Source of the DNA: Lachnospiraceae bacterium | Lineage (GTDB): Bacteria; Bacillota_A; Clostridia; Lachnospirales; Lachnospiraceae | Reading direction: 5' to 3' | Length of the DNA stretch: 16,296 nucleotides | Assembly: GCA_017960415.1 (NCBI GenBank) | Contig: JAGCZE010000472.1 | Location: forward strand, 1-16,296 | Shown here: piece by piece, positions 1 through 7,839 of the stretch | Layout: each line of letters starts with the position of its first letter | How positions within the stretch are numbered: the first letter of the stretch is position 1 | Position numbers and translations under genes: made by a program | Notes under the pieces: generated by a model | The model's database searches: none | What the model was told of the DNA's origin: nothing | What the model saw: the letters and a program-made list of their open reading frames with translations, nothing else

Positions 1-24
1 CTGGTTCAATTCCGGTTCTGGGCA
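1..24 (+). tRNA. 3' end of a tRNA (T-arm and acceptor strand), cut by the window edge
   Basis: The first bases read as a tRNA T-arm. Stem CTGG (5' base lost) is followed by the 7-base loop TTCAATT and then CCGGT, so G4-C12, G3-C13, T2-G14 and C1-G15 pair. Next come a 7-base acceptor strand TCTGGGC and a discriminator A at 24. CCA is not encoded, as is common in Firmicutes. The missing 5' end should begin GCCCAGA. The anticodon lies outside the window, so the isotype is unknown. A U-rich hairpin terminator follows immediately, which supports the reading. Confidence 0.72.
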
Positions 25-31
25 TTGATTT

Positions 32-60
32 AAGTCGGCTTGACCGGCTTTTTTCTTTTA
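32..60 (+). terminator. Intrinsic terminator of the tRNA transcript
   Basis: AAGTCGG (32-38) pairs with CCGGCTT (44-50) with one G-U pair and a 5-base loop. A T-rich tract TTTTCTTTTA follows. It sits 7 bases after the tRNA end. Confidence 0.75.
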
Positions 61-182
61 TATGCGTAATTTATATCTGATCTATCCAAATATATGATAA
101 TATAAGAATTGTAGTTAATTACAATATTGACAAAAGCAATCTGACAATAGTTCTGTAATCAAGGCGAAAGGAGGTAGAAAAA

Positions 183-1253
183 GTGGAAAAAAGCGATATG
201 GGCAGGATGCTTCTTGTGTTTATTTTTTTCATTATTCTTATCTCCGGCATGGCTGTGACGATAAACAACTATCATAGGTGGAATAAAGTAAGCACAAGCA
301 TTGTAAGGCAGCATACGGAAATAAAGGCTTTAACACCGGATACGGATTTATCTTCGGTATCTGAGAATAATACAGAACCGTCTGCAGCATCTGAATCAAA
401 CACAGCGTTAAATCTGACCTCAGAAGACAATGTTGTTTCTGATACGTCAGAAGATAATACTGCTTCTGTTACAACATCTGTTAATGATTCAAATAAAGAT
501 CCGGTAGACGGTCAATCAGCAGATTTATCCGGAAATGGGGGGCTTAATACTTCTTCCGAAGGTAATAATGTTGATGATAATGGTTCACAGTTGAACAGTC
601 AAAATAACGATCAGGGAAGCAACGCTAACGGAAACACTTCAAATACAGGCATTTATGAGAGAGGTAATATGGAAGGTTTTTATATAAGTACCATTACAGA
701 TGAGATTTTTTCAAGGATTAACGGTAAGTCCTATAAGGAAGGCTGTCCTGTTTCAAGGGAAGATTTGAGATATATACGGATACGTCATTATGGGTTTAAC
801 GGTGAGATCTGCACCGGAGAACTGATCGTCAATACTGCGATAGCACAGGATGTCCTGGAAATATTCGAGGAACTGTTTTCTATAAAATATCCGATCGAAA
901 AAGTCAGGCTGATTGATGAATATGATGCCGATGATGAAAGATCCATGGAAGATAATAATTCTTCGTGTTTTAATTACAGGACTATCGCAGAGAGTTCGAC
1001 ATTATCGAATCATGCATATGGGCGTGCTATTGATATTAATCCGTTTTACAACCCTTATGTTTATGAAAGGGCTGACGGAAGCCTGTTCCTGCAGCCTAAA
1101 GGATCGGAAAAATATATCGACAGAACCGTTGACGCTGACTGTATAATAAGGAACGGGGACAAGTGCTACAATATATTTATCAGCCATGGCTTCAAATGGG
1201 GCGGAGACTGGGGATCCATAAAGGATTACCAGCATTTTGAAAAAACAGAATAA
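183..1253 (+). CDS. Membrane-anchored M15-family D,D-carboxypeptidase/endopeptidase-like protein
   Basis: 356 residues. One membrane segment (about 9-27) follows a short cytoplasmic end. A stalk of about 110 residues (50-157) is almost only S, N, T, D, E and G. The C-terminal domain (about 160-356) has the zinc peptidase M15 signature: SNHAYGRAIDINP with H277 and D284 as ligands, and DYQHFE with H351 as third ligand and D348 as likely catalytic acid. Family members cut D-Ala or L-Ala-D-Glu bonds in peptidoglycan stem peptides. The exact bond here is not predictable. The start is GTG at 183, because AAAGGAGG (167-174) lies 8 bases before it. An in-frame ATG at 198 is too far from that site. 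The topology puts the catalytic domain outside the membrane, reaching into the wall on a flexible stalk. It is monocistronic, with the tRNA terminator upstream and a hairpin at 1282-1317 downstream. Confidence 0.85.
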   Translation: MEKSDMGRMLLVFIFFIILISGMAVTINNYHRWNKVSTSIVRQHTEIKALTPDTDLSSVSENNTEPSAASESNTALNLTSEDNVVSDTSEDNTASVTTSVNDSNKDPVDGQSADLSGNGGLNTSSEGNNVDDNGSQLNSQNNDQGSNANGNTSNTGIYERGNMEGFYISTITDEIFSRINGKSYKEGCPVSREDLRYIRIRHYGFNGEICTGELIVNTAIAQDVLEIFEELFSIKYPIEKVRLIDEYDADDERSMEDNNSSCFNYRTIAESSTLSNHAYGRAIDINPFYNPYVYERADGSLFLQPKGSEKYIDRTVDADCIIRNGDKCYNIFISHGFKWGGDWGSIKDYQHFEKTE

Positions 1254-1281
1254 TGTTGATTACATGCATTAAAAAATATAT

Positions 1282-1317
1282 AAGAACCCCGGAAGCTTGT
1301 CTGCTCTCGGGGTTCTT
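1282..1317. terminator. Shared hairpin terminator between convergent genes
   Basis: AAGAACCCCG (1282-1291) pairs perfectly with CGGGGTTCTT (1308-1317), giving a 10-bp stem with a 16-base loop. On the minus strand it is followed by TATATTTTTT, a good U-tract for the gene ending at 1375. On the plus strand the following bases GAATTATG are poor, but the stem still lies 29 bases after the peptidase stop. Bidirectional use is likely, stronger on the minus strand. Confidence 0.7.
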
Positions 1318-1374
1318 GAATTATGATCCTTAGAAGATCTGTATATTTCTATTAAACATATAATAGGTTTTATA

Positions 1375-3021
1375 TCATTCTTCTTTTCTCGAATTTCCGA
1401 ATTGATCGTAAGCCATATAATAATGCTCGATCACCATATCTTCGCTTGCTGTTGTTTTCAGATATTCAGCAAGGCGTCCCTGATCGTCGTACCATATGGT
1501 AGTGCTGTAATCATCATCCACAGCTCTTTCCTGGATCAGGACTTTTTTACTGTTATAGTAGAATTCCTGAAGGCTTCTGGATTCGGAATGTGTATAATTG
1601 TAATCGTATTTGTCGTTTCCGCCCGCAGCGCCATTATTAACCGGTATATGCATCTCCGTAGTCCGTTCGGTACGTTTTAATCTGATAACGCTGTTAGAAT
1701 CATAATATGTATCGGTAACGGTAAATGACATACCTGAACCTTCTCCGTACGATTCGATCGTCTCATTCTTATGTCGTAATACGTTGAAGGCATCATATTC
1801 TTTTACAACAAAGGATTCGTTTGCCCTGTCTTCTTTTGAATCAATAATGTTAACGGATTCCGGATTATAATCTATAGCTGCAGGAACTGCGCGTTCAAAG
1901 ACCGGCTCCTCTGAGGTTTCGGAAGAGGTATTGTCGGGATTCTCAGCAGTATCTCCGTTATTATCCTGCTTCTCAGTATCGGTGCCGGCACCGGAGTCTG
2001 CACTATTTTTATCATCCGTATCATCGGGAAGATCAACACCGGTAAGAACCAGTTTATTGCCGTCAGCACCTTTAAGTTGTTTAAGATCGATATTTTCAAA
2101 ATCAAAATGGGTTGCATCGGCTTCTTTGCTGTCAACTATCTTACCCTTTTTGTTGGTGGTGGTCTGCCAGCCGTCACCGGCCTTTAATGTTACTTCTTTC
2201 TTGTCTTTGGTAGTAACTACCGCAGTGCCTTCCAGAACATAGTTGTAAGTTGTGAACTGTCCCTTCTTTTCGGGAACTGTTTTGATCGCAACAACGGTAC
2301 CGCGGATCGACATGCTGGTATTCGGAGTAACAACTGTGACCGAATCATCGCCGTCCAGCTTTTTCTGGACTTCTACGATCATCTCGCCCTTGGTCATACA
2401 GATCTTGATCTTGCTGAACCATCCCTTGGAGATCGCAAACTCGCTTCCGGGCTCAAAATAGGTATAGCTTTTGTCATCCACGCATAATCGGAGAAAACTG
2501 TCTTTATCACTGGAAACAGCAGCAAAATCGCTGTTCTTCAGCTTCATATTCTTCTGGGCGGTGAGGTTTTTATTGCTTCTGGTGATCGTTACGGTGCCGT
2601 TGGAATCGAAAACGGTTATATCCTTAAATCCTTTGGAAGTAGTTGCTTTCTCACCCTCGGGAGCTTTGGTGCTGACTTTATCCATAACAACTACCGAACA
2701 GGTATAAACATTCTTACCTTTGGTAGCGGTAATGACTGCAACACCCTCACCTTTGGCTGTGATCGTTGCGGAATTGTCGGCCTTGACCTTTTTTGTGACC
2801 TTGGCTACGGCGGTATTACTGCTGGTCCATGTAAATCCTGTGCCGTCGCCTTCAACCGAAATCTTTTTAGTCTTTCCGGTTGTCAGGACCACATTGCTCA
2901 GGCTGATACCTGCGGCAGCTTCAGCATTATGGGGCGCAGAAATAAGGATATCGGGAACAATAAAGAAAATGACTAAAGCAAAAACTGCAATGAATTTGAA
3001 GCGTTTGGTAAATCGTAACAT
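1375..3021 (-). CDS. Secreted Big2 (Ig-like) and FecR-domain protein
   Basis: 548 residues. A signal peptide (1 to about 36, basic start, hydrophobic 9-28, AEAAA near the cut) is followed by a bacterial Ig-like Big2 domain (about 37-113; motifs GKTKKISVEG, TWTSSNTAVAKV, GVAVITAT). A FecR-type beta domain covers about 150-300, with the typical MSIRGTVVAI (217-226) and GTAVVTTKDKKEVTLKAGDGW. A D/N/S/T/E-rich linker spans about 323-372. The last 170 residues contain repeated YYD-S/N-type strands (TYYDSNSVIRLKR, FYYNSKKVLIQER, IWYDDQGRLAEY) resembling YD/RHS-like beta repeats. FecR domains were named from a sigma-factor signalling protein. No sigma or anti-sigma gene is present here and the protein has no membrane span beyond the signal, so a structural or surface role is more likely. 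Start ATG at 3021 follows GGAGG with 7 bases between. Confidence 0.82.
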   Translation of the reverse strand: MLRFTKRFKFIAVFALVIFFIVPDILISAPHNAEAAAGISLSNVVLTTGKTKKISVEGDGTGFTWTSSNTAVAKVTKKVKADNSATITAKGEGVAVITATKGKNVYTCSVVVMDKVSTKAPEGEKATTSKGFKDITVFDSNGTVTITRSNKNLTAQKNMKLKNSDFAAVSSDKDSFLRLCVDDKSYTYFEPGSEFAISKGWFSKIKICMTKGEMIVEVQKKLDGDDSVTVVTPNTSMSIRGTVVAIKTVPEKKGQFTTYNYVLEGTAVVTTKDKKEVTLKAGDGWQTTTNKKGKIVDSKEADATHFDFENIDLKQLKGADGNKLVLTGVDLPDDTDDKNSADSGAGTDTEKQDNNGDTAENPDNTSSETSEEPVFERAVPAAIDYNPESVNIIDSKEDRANESFVVKEYDAFNVLRHKNETIESYGEGSGMSFTVTDTYYDSNSVIRLKRTERTTEMHIPVNNGAAGGNDKYDYNYTHSESRSLQEFYYNSKKVLIQERAVDDDYSTTIWYDDQGRLAEYLKTTASEDMVIEHYYMAYDQFGNSRKEE

Positions 3022-3090
3022 TTTTAGACCTCCGTTGGATGATACAATGATTCAATAAATGAATCCGACAGATTGCGACAGGTACGGACT

Positions 3091-3118
3091 TAAAAAAGCG
3101 GATGATCAGGACACGCTT
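3091..3118 (-). terminator. Probable intrinsic terminator downstream of transketolase
   Basis: Read on the minus strand, AAGCG (3118-3114) pairs with CGCTT (3100-3096), the loop contains the palindrome TGATCA, and CGCTTTTTTA follows. The stem is short (5 bp) but the U-tract is good. It lies 64 bases after the transketolase stop and before the Big2-FecR gene. Confidence 0.45.
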
Positions 3119-3121
3119 GAT

Positions 3122-3174
3122 AATTAATGGACCGGCACATATATACAATGAAAAATGTACCGGTCCCGTTAATT
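3122..3174. other. 17-bp imperfect hairpin just after the transketolase stop
   Basis: AATTAA (3122-3127) pairs with TTAATT (3169-3174), GGACCGG (3129-3135) with CCGGTCC (3160-3166), and ACAT (3137-3140) with ATGT (3155-3158), around a 14-base loop. A C-A mismatch and a small bulge interrupt it. No U-tract follows on either strand. It may be a 3'-end stabiliser or assist the terminator at 3091-3118. Confidence 0.5.
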
Positions 3175-3181
3175 CAATAAA

Positions 3182-5167
3182 TTATTGAAGTACTTCTTTA
3201 ACTTTCTTTACAACATTTTCAGCAGTGAAGCCGAACTTCTCAAACAGCAGATTCTGAGGTGCCGAAGCGCCGAATCCGGTCATGGTCAGTGTTGCACCGT
3301 CGAGACCGACATACTTGCCCCAGCCGAAATCGGTAAGAGCTTCAACAGCAACTCTTGCACGAACCTTCTTGGGCAGAACCTTCTCTTTGTACTCAGCGCT
3401 CTGCTCTTCGAAAATATCCATACAAGGCATGGAAACGACTCTGACATCAATGCCTTCGCCGGCTAGGGTCTCCTTGGCCTTAACTGCAAGGTTAACCTCA
3501 GAACCGGAAGCGATAATGATCGCATCGGGAGTTTCCTTCTTGGAATCCTCAAGAATATAACCACCCTTCAGTGCTTCCTTCGAAGAACCAGCGAGCTGGG
3601 GAAGAGCCTGACGTGTTGTAACGATCGCGGTAGGAGTCTCTTTCGAGGTAACGGCGCTGTACCATGCAGCAAGCGTCTCTGTAGCATCAGCGGGTCTGAA
3701 CATATGGAAGTTGGGCAGTGAACGCAGCATTGCGGGCTGCTCAACAGGCTCATGGGTAGGACCGTCTTCGCCTACGCCGATACTGTCATGTGAGAAGATC
3801 ATAAGAGTAGGGATCCTCATGATCGATGACAGACGCAGAACAGGCTTGGTATAATCGCTGAATACGAAGAATGTAGCACCGTAGCCGCGCAGACCGTACA
3901 GAGTGATACCATTGGCGATAGCCGTCATGGCGATCTCGCGTACACCGTAGTGGATGTTGCGTCCTGCATAATTCTCGGGTGAGAAGAACGGAACTTCCTT
4001 CATATCGGAAATGTTCGAAGGAGCAAGGTCCGCAGAACCGCCGAACAGACCGGGAACCTTGTCCTTAATGCGGTTAAGGGCAAGACCGGAGAGCTTACGG
4101 GTAGCTTCGGGCTTGTCATCATATGCCCAGTAAGCATCGTCATTGATCAGATCCTTGGCAATGTCAAGATCAAGGTCAGCCTCCATAGCCTTGGCATCTT
4201 CGGGGTATTTTGCCTTATATTCGTCAAAGAGCTTGTTCCAGGCAGCCTCAGCCTCAGCACCCTTGGCTGCAAGTGCGGCATAGTTGTCGTATACTTCCTG
4301 AGGAACGAAGAAAGGCTCGGTTGAAGGCCATTCGAGGTTCGCCTTCAGAGCAGCCACATTCTCATCGCCGAGAGGCTCGCCGTGGGCCTTGGCTGTACCT
4401 TCCTTGGCGGGGCAGCCGCGGCCGATCTTGGTATTGCACAGGATCAGCGAAGGACGTGTGTGGTCAGCCTTGGCTTCTTCAAGAGCCTTGGCGATCTGGT
4501 CCATATTGTGACCGTCCTCCACAACGATGGTCTGGAAGCCGTAAGCATCGAAACGCTTAACAACATCTTCTGTAAATGCGATGTCAGTCGAGCCTTCGAT
4601 AGAGATCTTATTTGAATCGTAAATAACGATAAGATTGTCAAGCTTTAATGTTCCCGCAAGTGAGAAGCACTCATGCGAAATACCCTCCATCATGCAGCCG
4701 TCGCCGCCGAGAGCGTATACATAGTGGTTGATGATCTCGAATCCGGGCTTGTTGTACTTGGCTGCCATATGCTTTTCAGCCATAGCCATGCCGACTGCCA
4801 TAGCCATACCCTGTCCGAGAGGTCCTGTGGTAGCCTCAATACCTGCGGTATGTCTGTACTCGGGATGTCCGGGAGTCTTGGAATCAAGCTGACGGAACTG
4901 CATAAGGTCCTCTTTTGTAAGACCGTAGCCAAACAGATGAAGCAGTGAATAAAGCAGCATTGAGCCGTGTCCGCCAGAAAGAATGAAGCGGTCGCGGTTA
5001 CGCCAATTGGGATTCTTGGGATTGTGATTCATCTCCTTGCCCCAGAGAACGTATGCGATATCCGCACAGCCCAGGGGAAGTCCGGGATGACCTGATTTTG
5101 CTTTCTGGATACCGTCGGCAGCAAGAATGCGGATTGCATTGGCCGACATCTGATCGATATTGCTCAT
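3182..5167 (-). CDS. tkt: Transketolase
   Basis: 661 residues, the normal length for a full transketolase. The enzyme moves a two-carbon ketol unit between sugar phosphates in the non-oxidative pentose phosphate pathway, using thiamine diphosphate and a divalent metal in the cytosol. Visible residues: H27 in KSGHPG, H67 in SGGHGS, H101 in TPGHPE, the ThDP motif beginning GGDG (154-157) and ending DSN (184-186), catalytic E411 in GVREIAM, and H460, D468 and H472 in HDSIGVGEDGPTHEP. The frame is open up to an ATG at 5203, but that codon has no ribosome site. The ATG at 5167 has AGAAAGGA nine bases upstream and gives the usual N-terminus (MSNIDQMSANAIRILAADGI). It stands alone, with a promoter at 5267-5296. 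Essential in many bacteria that lack the oxidative branch. Confidence 0.97.
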   Translation of the reverse strand: MSNIDQMSANAIRILAADGIQKAKSGHPGLPLGCADIAYVLWGKEMNHNPKNPNWRNRDRFILSGGHGSMLLYSLLHLFGYGLTKEDLMQFRQLDSKTPGHPEYRHTAGIEATTGPLGQGMAMAVGMAMAEKHMAAKYNKPGFEIINHYVYALGGDGCMMEGISHECFSLAGTLKLDNLIVIYDSNKISIEGSTDIAFTEDVVKRFDAYGFQTIVVEDGHNMDQIAKALEEAKADHTRPSLILCNTKIGRGCPAKEGTAKAHGEPLGDENVAALKANLEWPSTEPFFVPQEVYDNYAALAAKGAEAEAAWNKLFDEYKAKYPEDAKAMEADLDLDIAKDLINDDAYWAYDDKPEATRKLSGLALNRIKDKVPGLFGGSADLAPSNISDMKEVPFFSPENYAGRNIHYGVREIAMTAIANGITLYGLRGYGATFFVFSDYTKPVLRLSSIMRIPTLMIFSHDSIGVGEDGPTHEPVEQPAMLRSLPNFHMFRPADATETLAAWYSAVTSKETPTAIVTTRQALPQLAGSSKEALKGGYILEDSKKETPDAIIIASGSEVNLAVKAKETLAGEGIDVRVVSMPCMDIFEEQSAEYKEKVLPKKVRARVAVEALTDFGWGKYVGLDGATLTMTGFGASAPQNLLFEKFGFTAENVVKKVKEVLQ

Positions 5168-5266
5168 GTTGGTTTTCCTTTCTATAGTGGATTTTGTGGG
5201 CATCGCGTATATGCATCATTGAAAAAGCACAATTCCTGATACCCATTATTTGCTAATCTAAATAAT

Positions 5267-5296
5267 ATCATAAATTTACGTAATCTTCCATATCAA
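5267..5296 (-). promoter_or_regulatory. Likely sigma-A promoter of tkt
   Basis: Minus strand: -35 TTGATA (5296-5291), 18-base spacer, -10 TATGAT (5272-5267). It lies about 100 bases upstream of the chosen tkt start, leaving a long 5' leader. Confidence 0.45.
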
Positions 5297-5303
5297 ATTA
5301 CGT
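5278..5303. promoter_or_regulatory. Inverted repeat over the tkt promoter -35 box
   Basis: ACGTAAT (5278-5284) and ATTACGT (5297-5303) form a perfect 7-bp inverted repeat with a 12-base spacer. The two arms bracket the -35 box at 5291-5296. The position suggests an operator; the binding protein is unknown. On the plus strand a run of T follows, but no plus-strand gene lies upstream for it to terminate. Confidence 0.4.
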
Positions 5304-5371
5304 TTTTTTATACGCGTTTCTTGTTAATGCCCCTATTTCAAAATTGAAAACAACCCTATTACTTATACCGG

Positions 5372-5391
5372 CGGAAATAACTCTGTTTCCG
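5372..5391 (-). terminator. Weak hairpin after the AlkD-like gene
   Basis: CGGAAA (5372-5377) pairs with TTTCCG (5386-5391) around an 8-base loop, 18 bases past the stop of the AlkD-like gene. No U-tract follows on the minus strand, so terminator function is doubtful. Confidence 0.25.
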
Positions 5392-5408
5392 GGGAGTATT
5401 TGCGGAGG

Positions 5409-6098
5409 TCACGAACGCTCTTTGATGACTTTCTCAACTATTGCGTTATCTACTCTGTAAGATTCCTTCATTTTCTGAAGTGCCTTCTTATAAGTCCACT
5501 CATCAAGCCGGTTATCGGGTGAGAGCATGTATTCCGTGCATTTGTCCGGATATTTGGCCATGATCGTGGCAACGGCCCAGGCAACGCCCATTTTCGCATA
5601 GAAATCGGCAGTATCAAGCTTGTTTATCACATCGATCACAGTATCTATATACTCATCATTCAGAAACTGGCTCATCAGCATGATCGCGACGATCCGGACT
5701 TCGAATTCCCTGTGTGAATCCTTATATTTTGATAATAAGGCGAAGGTTTCCTTCGGATATTTCCGTGCGATCTTGAAGGTCTGGCACAGGGAATCGCTGA
5801 CCGACCAGTCATGGACTTTTGGAATGAAATCATCAAGATAACCCAGTATCACATTGATATCATCCTTCGCATAACCGATCACAAATGCCTGAAGACTTTC
5901 CATCTCAAAGGTATCCATCGGATTGTTTTCGAGAAACCATTTATAATCATCCTTTGCAATCTTCTGGGCCAGTTTGCGCATCTGCGGGATCCTTACACCG
6001 GCACAGGGCTTCGCAGTCGGGTTGAGATTTAAAAAGAATTTCGCATTTTCCGGGTCGGCAAGTGTTGAGATCTCGTCTCTGATATCTTGTATTGTCAT
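5409..6098 (-). CDS. AlkD-like DNA glycosylase (DNA alkylation repair, HEAT-like repeats)
   Basis: 229 residues, close to Bacillus AlkD. The family removes bulky or charged alkylated bases (N3-alkyladenine, N7-alkylguanine) without flipping the base out, using stacked helical repeats. The N-terminal family motif GVRIPQMRKLAQKI is present. W98 and D102 in DWSVSDS, R135 in EVRIVAIM and W174 in VAWAVA match the order and spacing of W109, D113, R148 and W187 of B. cereus AlkD, so the active-site set looks intact. The frame opens with GTG at 6107, but AAAGGGTGA (6112-6104) overlaps that codon. The ATG at 6098, five bases after it, is the better start. The sirtuin gene ends 106 bases upstream with a hairpin between, so this gene may have its own promoter. 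I could not identify one. Confidence 0.88.
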   Translation of the reverse strand: MTIQDIRDEISTLADPENAKFFLNLNPTAKPCAGVRIPQMRKLAQKIAKDDYKWFLENNPMDTFEMESLQAFVIGYAKDDINVILGYLDDFIPKVHDWSVSDSLCQTFKIARKYPKETFALLSKYKDSHREFEVRIVAIMLMSQFLNDEYIDTVIDVINKLDTADFYAKMGVAWAVATIMAKYPDKCTEYMLSPDNRLDEWTYKKALQKMKESYRVDNAIVEKVIKERS

Positions 6099-6138
6099 AA
6101 GTTTCACCCTTTATCAAATATATTCGTAAATGTTAAGA

Positions 6139-6186
6139 ATCCCCAAGCATATGAAAAAGATAATTAAAATGCGAGGGGATCTTTTT
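6139..6186. terminator. Hairpin between sirtuin and AlkD-like genes, U-tract on the plus strand
   Basis: ATCCCC (6139-6144) pairs with GGGGAT (6175-6180), and inside a 2x2 internal loop GCAT (6147-6150) pairs with ATGC (6169-6172). On the plus strand CTTTTTATCTT follows. On the minus strand, where both neighbours are coded, only TCTTAACATTT follows. It may end the sirtuin operon, with a better tract in the opposite direction. Confidence 0.45.
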
Positions 6187-6204
6187 ATCTTATATTATCA
6201 CGAA

Positions 6205-6981
6205 CTATACTTCCAGCTGCCCAAACACCTCACCGAGCCCCATATGCAGCACAAGATCGGCCTCATCGTCGAACGGGGTTGTTGATTTGTTGATCAGGAC
6301 CAGTTTGTTGCCGCGGTAATAGTTGACCAGGCCGGCAGCAGGATAAACAACGAGGGATGTGCCGCCGACGATCAGCATATCTGCATTTTGGATATAATCA
6401 ACGGAACGGTTCCAGGTATAGTCGTCCAGCCCCTCCTCATACAGAACCACATCGGGCTTGATCAGACCGCCGCAGTCGGGGCAGAGGGGAAGATAACGCT
6501 TGTCGCCGTTAGTATCAGCAGACTGAAGAGACGCATCGATCAGGTCTTTTACCTCGTCGCCGGTAAAGAACTTATTGCATTTGGTACAATGGTTCTTCGC
6601 CACGGTTCCGTGGATCTCGTATACTTCCTTACTGCCCGCTTTCTGGTGCAGGCCGTCGATATTCTGGGTGACGATAGCTTTGAGTTTGCCTGCCTGTTCA
6701 AGCTCTGCAAGCTTCTTATGAGTGGTATTGGGCTCAACGCCGTCGATCAGGATCTTATCGCGGTAGAAGCGGTAAAACTCCGAAGGTCTCATGATAAAAA
6801 ATGTGTGGCTGAGGATTGTCTCGGGCGGATAATCATATTTCTGATTATACAGGCCGTCAACGCTTCTGAAGTCCGGAATTCCGCTTTCTGTCGATACTCC
6901 GGCTCCGCCGAAGAAGACGATGGATTTGCTTGTCTTTACCATTTCATTGAATTTTGAAAGAAGTTCTTTTTTCTCGTCCAT
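6205..6981 (-). CDS. NAD-dependent protein deacylase, Sir2 family (sirtuin)
   Basis: 258 residues, the size of compact bacterial sirtuins such as Sir2Tm. The enzyme removes acetyl or other acyl groups from lysines, consuming NAD and releasing nicotinamide and O-acyl-ADP-ribose. Motifs in order: GGAGVSTESGIPDFRS (25-40) for NAD binding, TQNIDGLH (105-112), catalytic H124 in EIHGT, a zinc module with C132-x2-C135 and C167-x2-C170, and GGTSLVVYPAAGL (206-218). All key residues are intact. ATG at 6981 follows AAAGGA with a 5-base gap after AGGA. It lies 35 bases after the TraX-like gene on the same strand and is probably the last gene of the tldD operon. The acyl preference cannot be read from sequence. 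Confidence 0.95.
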   Translation of the reverse strand: MDEKKELLSKFNEMVKTSKSIVFFGGAGVSTESGIPDFRSVDGLYNQKYDYPPETILSHTFFIMRPSEFYRFYRDKILIDGVEPNTTHKKLAELEQAGKLKAIVTQNIDGLHQKAGSKEVYEIHGTVAKNHCTKCNKFFTGDEVKDLIDASLQSADTNGDKRYLPLCPDCGGLIKPDVVLYEEGLDDYTWNRSVDYIQNADMLIVGGTSLVVYPAAGLVNYYRGNKLVLINKSTTPFDDEADLVLHMGLGEVFGQLEV

Positions 6982-7016
6982 ATTATTCCTTTCTATTCAA
7001 GCTCACTATTCCTGTT

Positions 7017-7832
7017 TTATAGTGAAAATTTCCCAATCGCGAATTCGATGATCGCAATGATCAGCATATGCACAGGATAGAATAATGCATAGCAAGTGTT
7101 CAGAACCTTGTTCTTATAGCCGTTCTTTCCGTTGTAGGTTGCAAACAGCAGGTTGATCCAAAGGTAAGGTATCAGCCAGCTCCATCCTTTAAGAGATCTG
7201 GTGATGAGATCGTCAAGCCCGGGGAAGCCGTAACGTACCCAGTTGTATAACGGCAGGTAAACGATCGAAAATGCCGTCAGGATCAGGTACTTCTTCAGTA
7301 CCGAGCAATCGCGGCAGTGTGTGACGAACCAATAATAGAAGAAGATCATCAGCACGCCCGTGAGCTTGTAATTGGGCAGGGTGAAGTATGTGGCAACAGC
7401 CGATACAGCACAAACAAAGGCGATAAACACCGGAAAATCCTTGAATTTCTCGATGATCATAAGTCCCGCCATTCCGACGAGAAGTGTCAGCATAACGCTC
7501 TGGCTGGACCAATCAAAGAATTTTCCGGTTTCCATCAGATCGTAGGGGATCTCGGAAATAAGGCAGAGCAGGAAAAGACGGTTGAAATGCTTTCGTACTT
7601 TTTCGGAAATGCCTCCGGATGTGCTGTTTTTTCCGGTCTTGTTGCCGCCGGCGGCATCCTGCCTGTCCTTGATATGGTAAAACCCTTCCGCGATCAAAAA
7701 TGCGTATATCGGGAAGGCGGTGCGCCCGATCGAGCGCATCACCGCATTAACATTCCCGCTGAAAAACGAACTGCCGACATGATCACACAACATGGTGACC
7801 ATAGCAATGATCTTGAGTATGAAAACGGTCAT
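7017..7832 (-). CDS. TraX family membrane protein
   Basis: 271 residues with several membrane segments. The N-terminal family pattern is clear: LKIIAMVTMLCDHVG, then RSIGRTAFPIYAFLIAEGFYH, then LLCLISEIPYDL. The C-terminal part has YLWINLLFATYNG and LFYPVHMLIIAI. TraX was named from F plasmid, where it acetylates pilin. Chromosomal Clostridia homologues are common, are not linked to conjugation, and are best seen as integral-membrane acyltransferase-like proteins of unknown substrate. A soluble basic loop (about 57-80) separates the second and third segments. The frame is open to 7880, inside the upstream gene. I chose ATG at 7832 because it gives the family N-terminus MTVFILKIIAM and lies 7 bases after the tldE-like stop, with GGGAGA at the end of that gene as ribosome site. 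Tight spacing indicates translational linkage. Confidence 0.85.
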   Translation of the reverse strand: MTVFILKIIAMVTMLCDHVGSSFFSGNVNAVMRSIGRTAFPIYAFLIAEGFYHIKDRQDAAGGNKTGKNSTSGGISEKVRKHFNRLFLLCLISEIPYDLMETGKFFDWSSQSVMLTLLVGMAGLMIIEKFKDFPVFIAFVCAVSAVATYFTLPNYKLTGVLMIFFYYWFVTHCRDCSVLKKYLILTAFSIVYLPLYNWVRYGFPGLDDLITRSLKGWSWLIPYLWINLLFATYNGKNGYKNKVLNTCYALFYPVHMLIIAIIEFAIGKFSL

Positions 7833-7839
7833 AAATTTT

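Noticed and set aside
127..159. Promoter with TTGACA at 127-132 before the M15 peptidase gene
   Set aside because: No acceptable -10 at 16-18 bases; TGTAAT lies 21 bases away. A promoter must exist in 61-160, but I cannot place it.
3022..3181. Riboswitch in the leader of the Big2-FecR gene
   Set aside because: I could find only the transketolase end hairpins; no known aptamer core such as that of the c-di-GMP classes is recognisable.
5168..5203. Longer transketolase start at 5203
   Set aside because: No ribosome site upstream and the 12 added residues are not typical of the family; the start at 5167 has both.
6388..6957. 189-codon plus-strand open frame
   Set aside because: It is antisense to the sirtuin gene, which has complete motifs; the protein shows no recognisable domain and no ribosome site.
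7017..7832. Evidence for a conjugative element from the TraX match
   Set aside because: No other conjugation gene, relaxase or integrase is present; chromosomal TraX-like genes are common in Clostridia.
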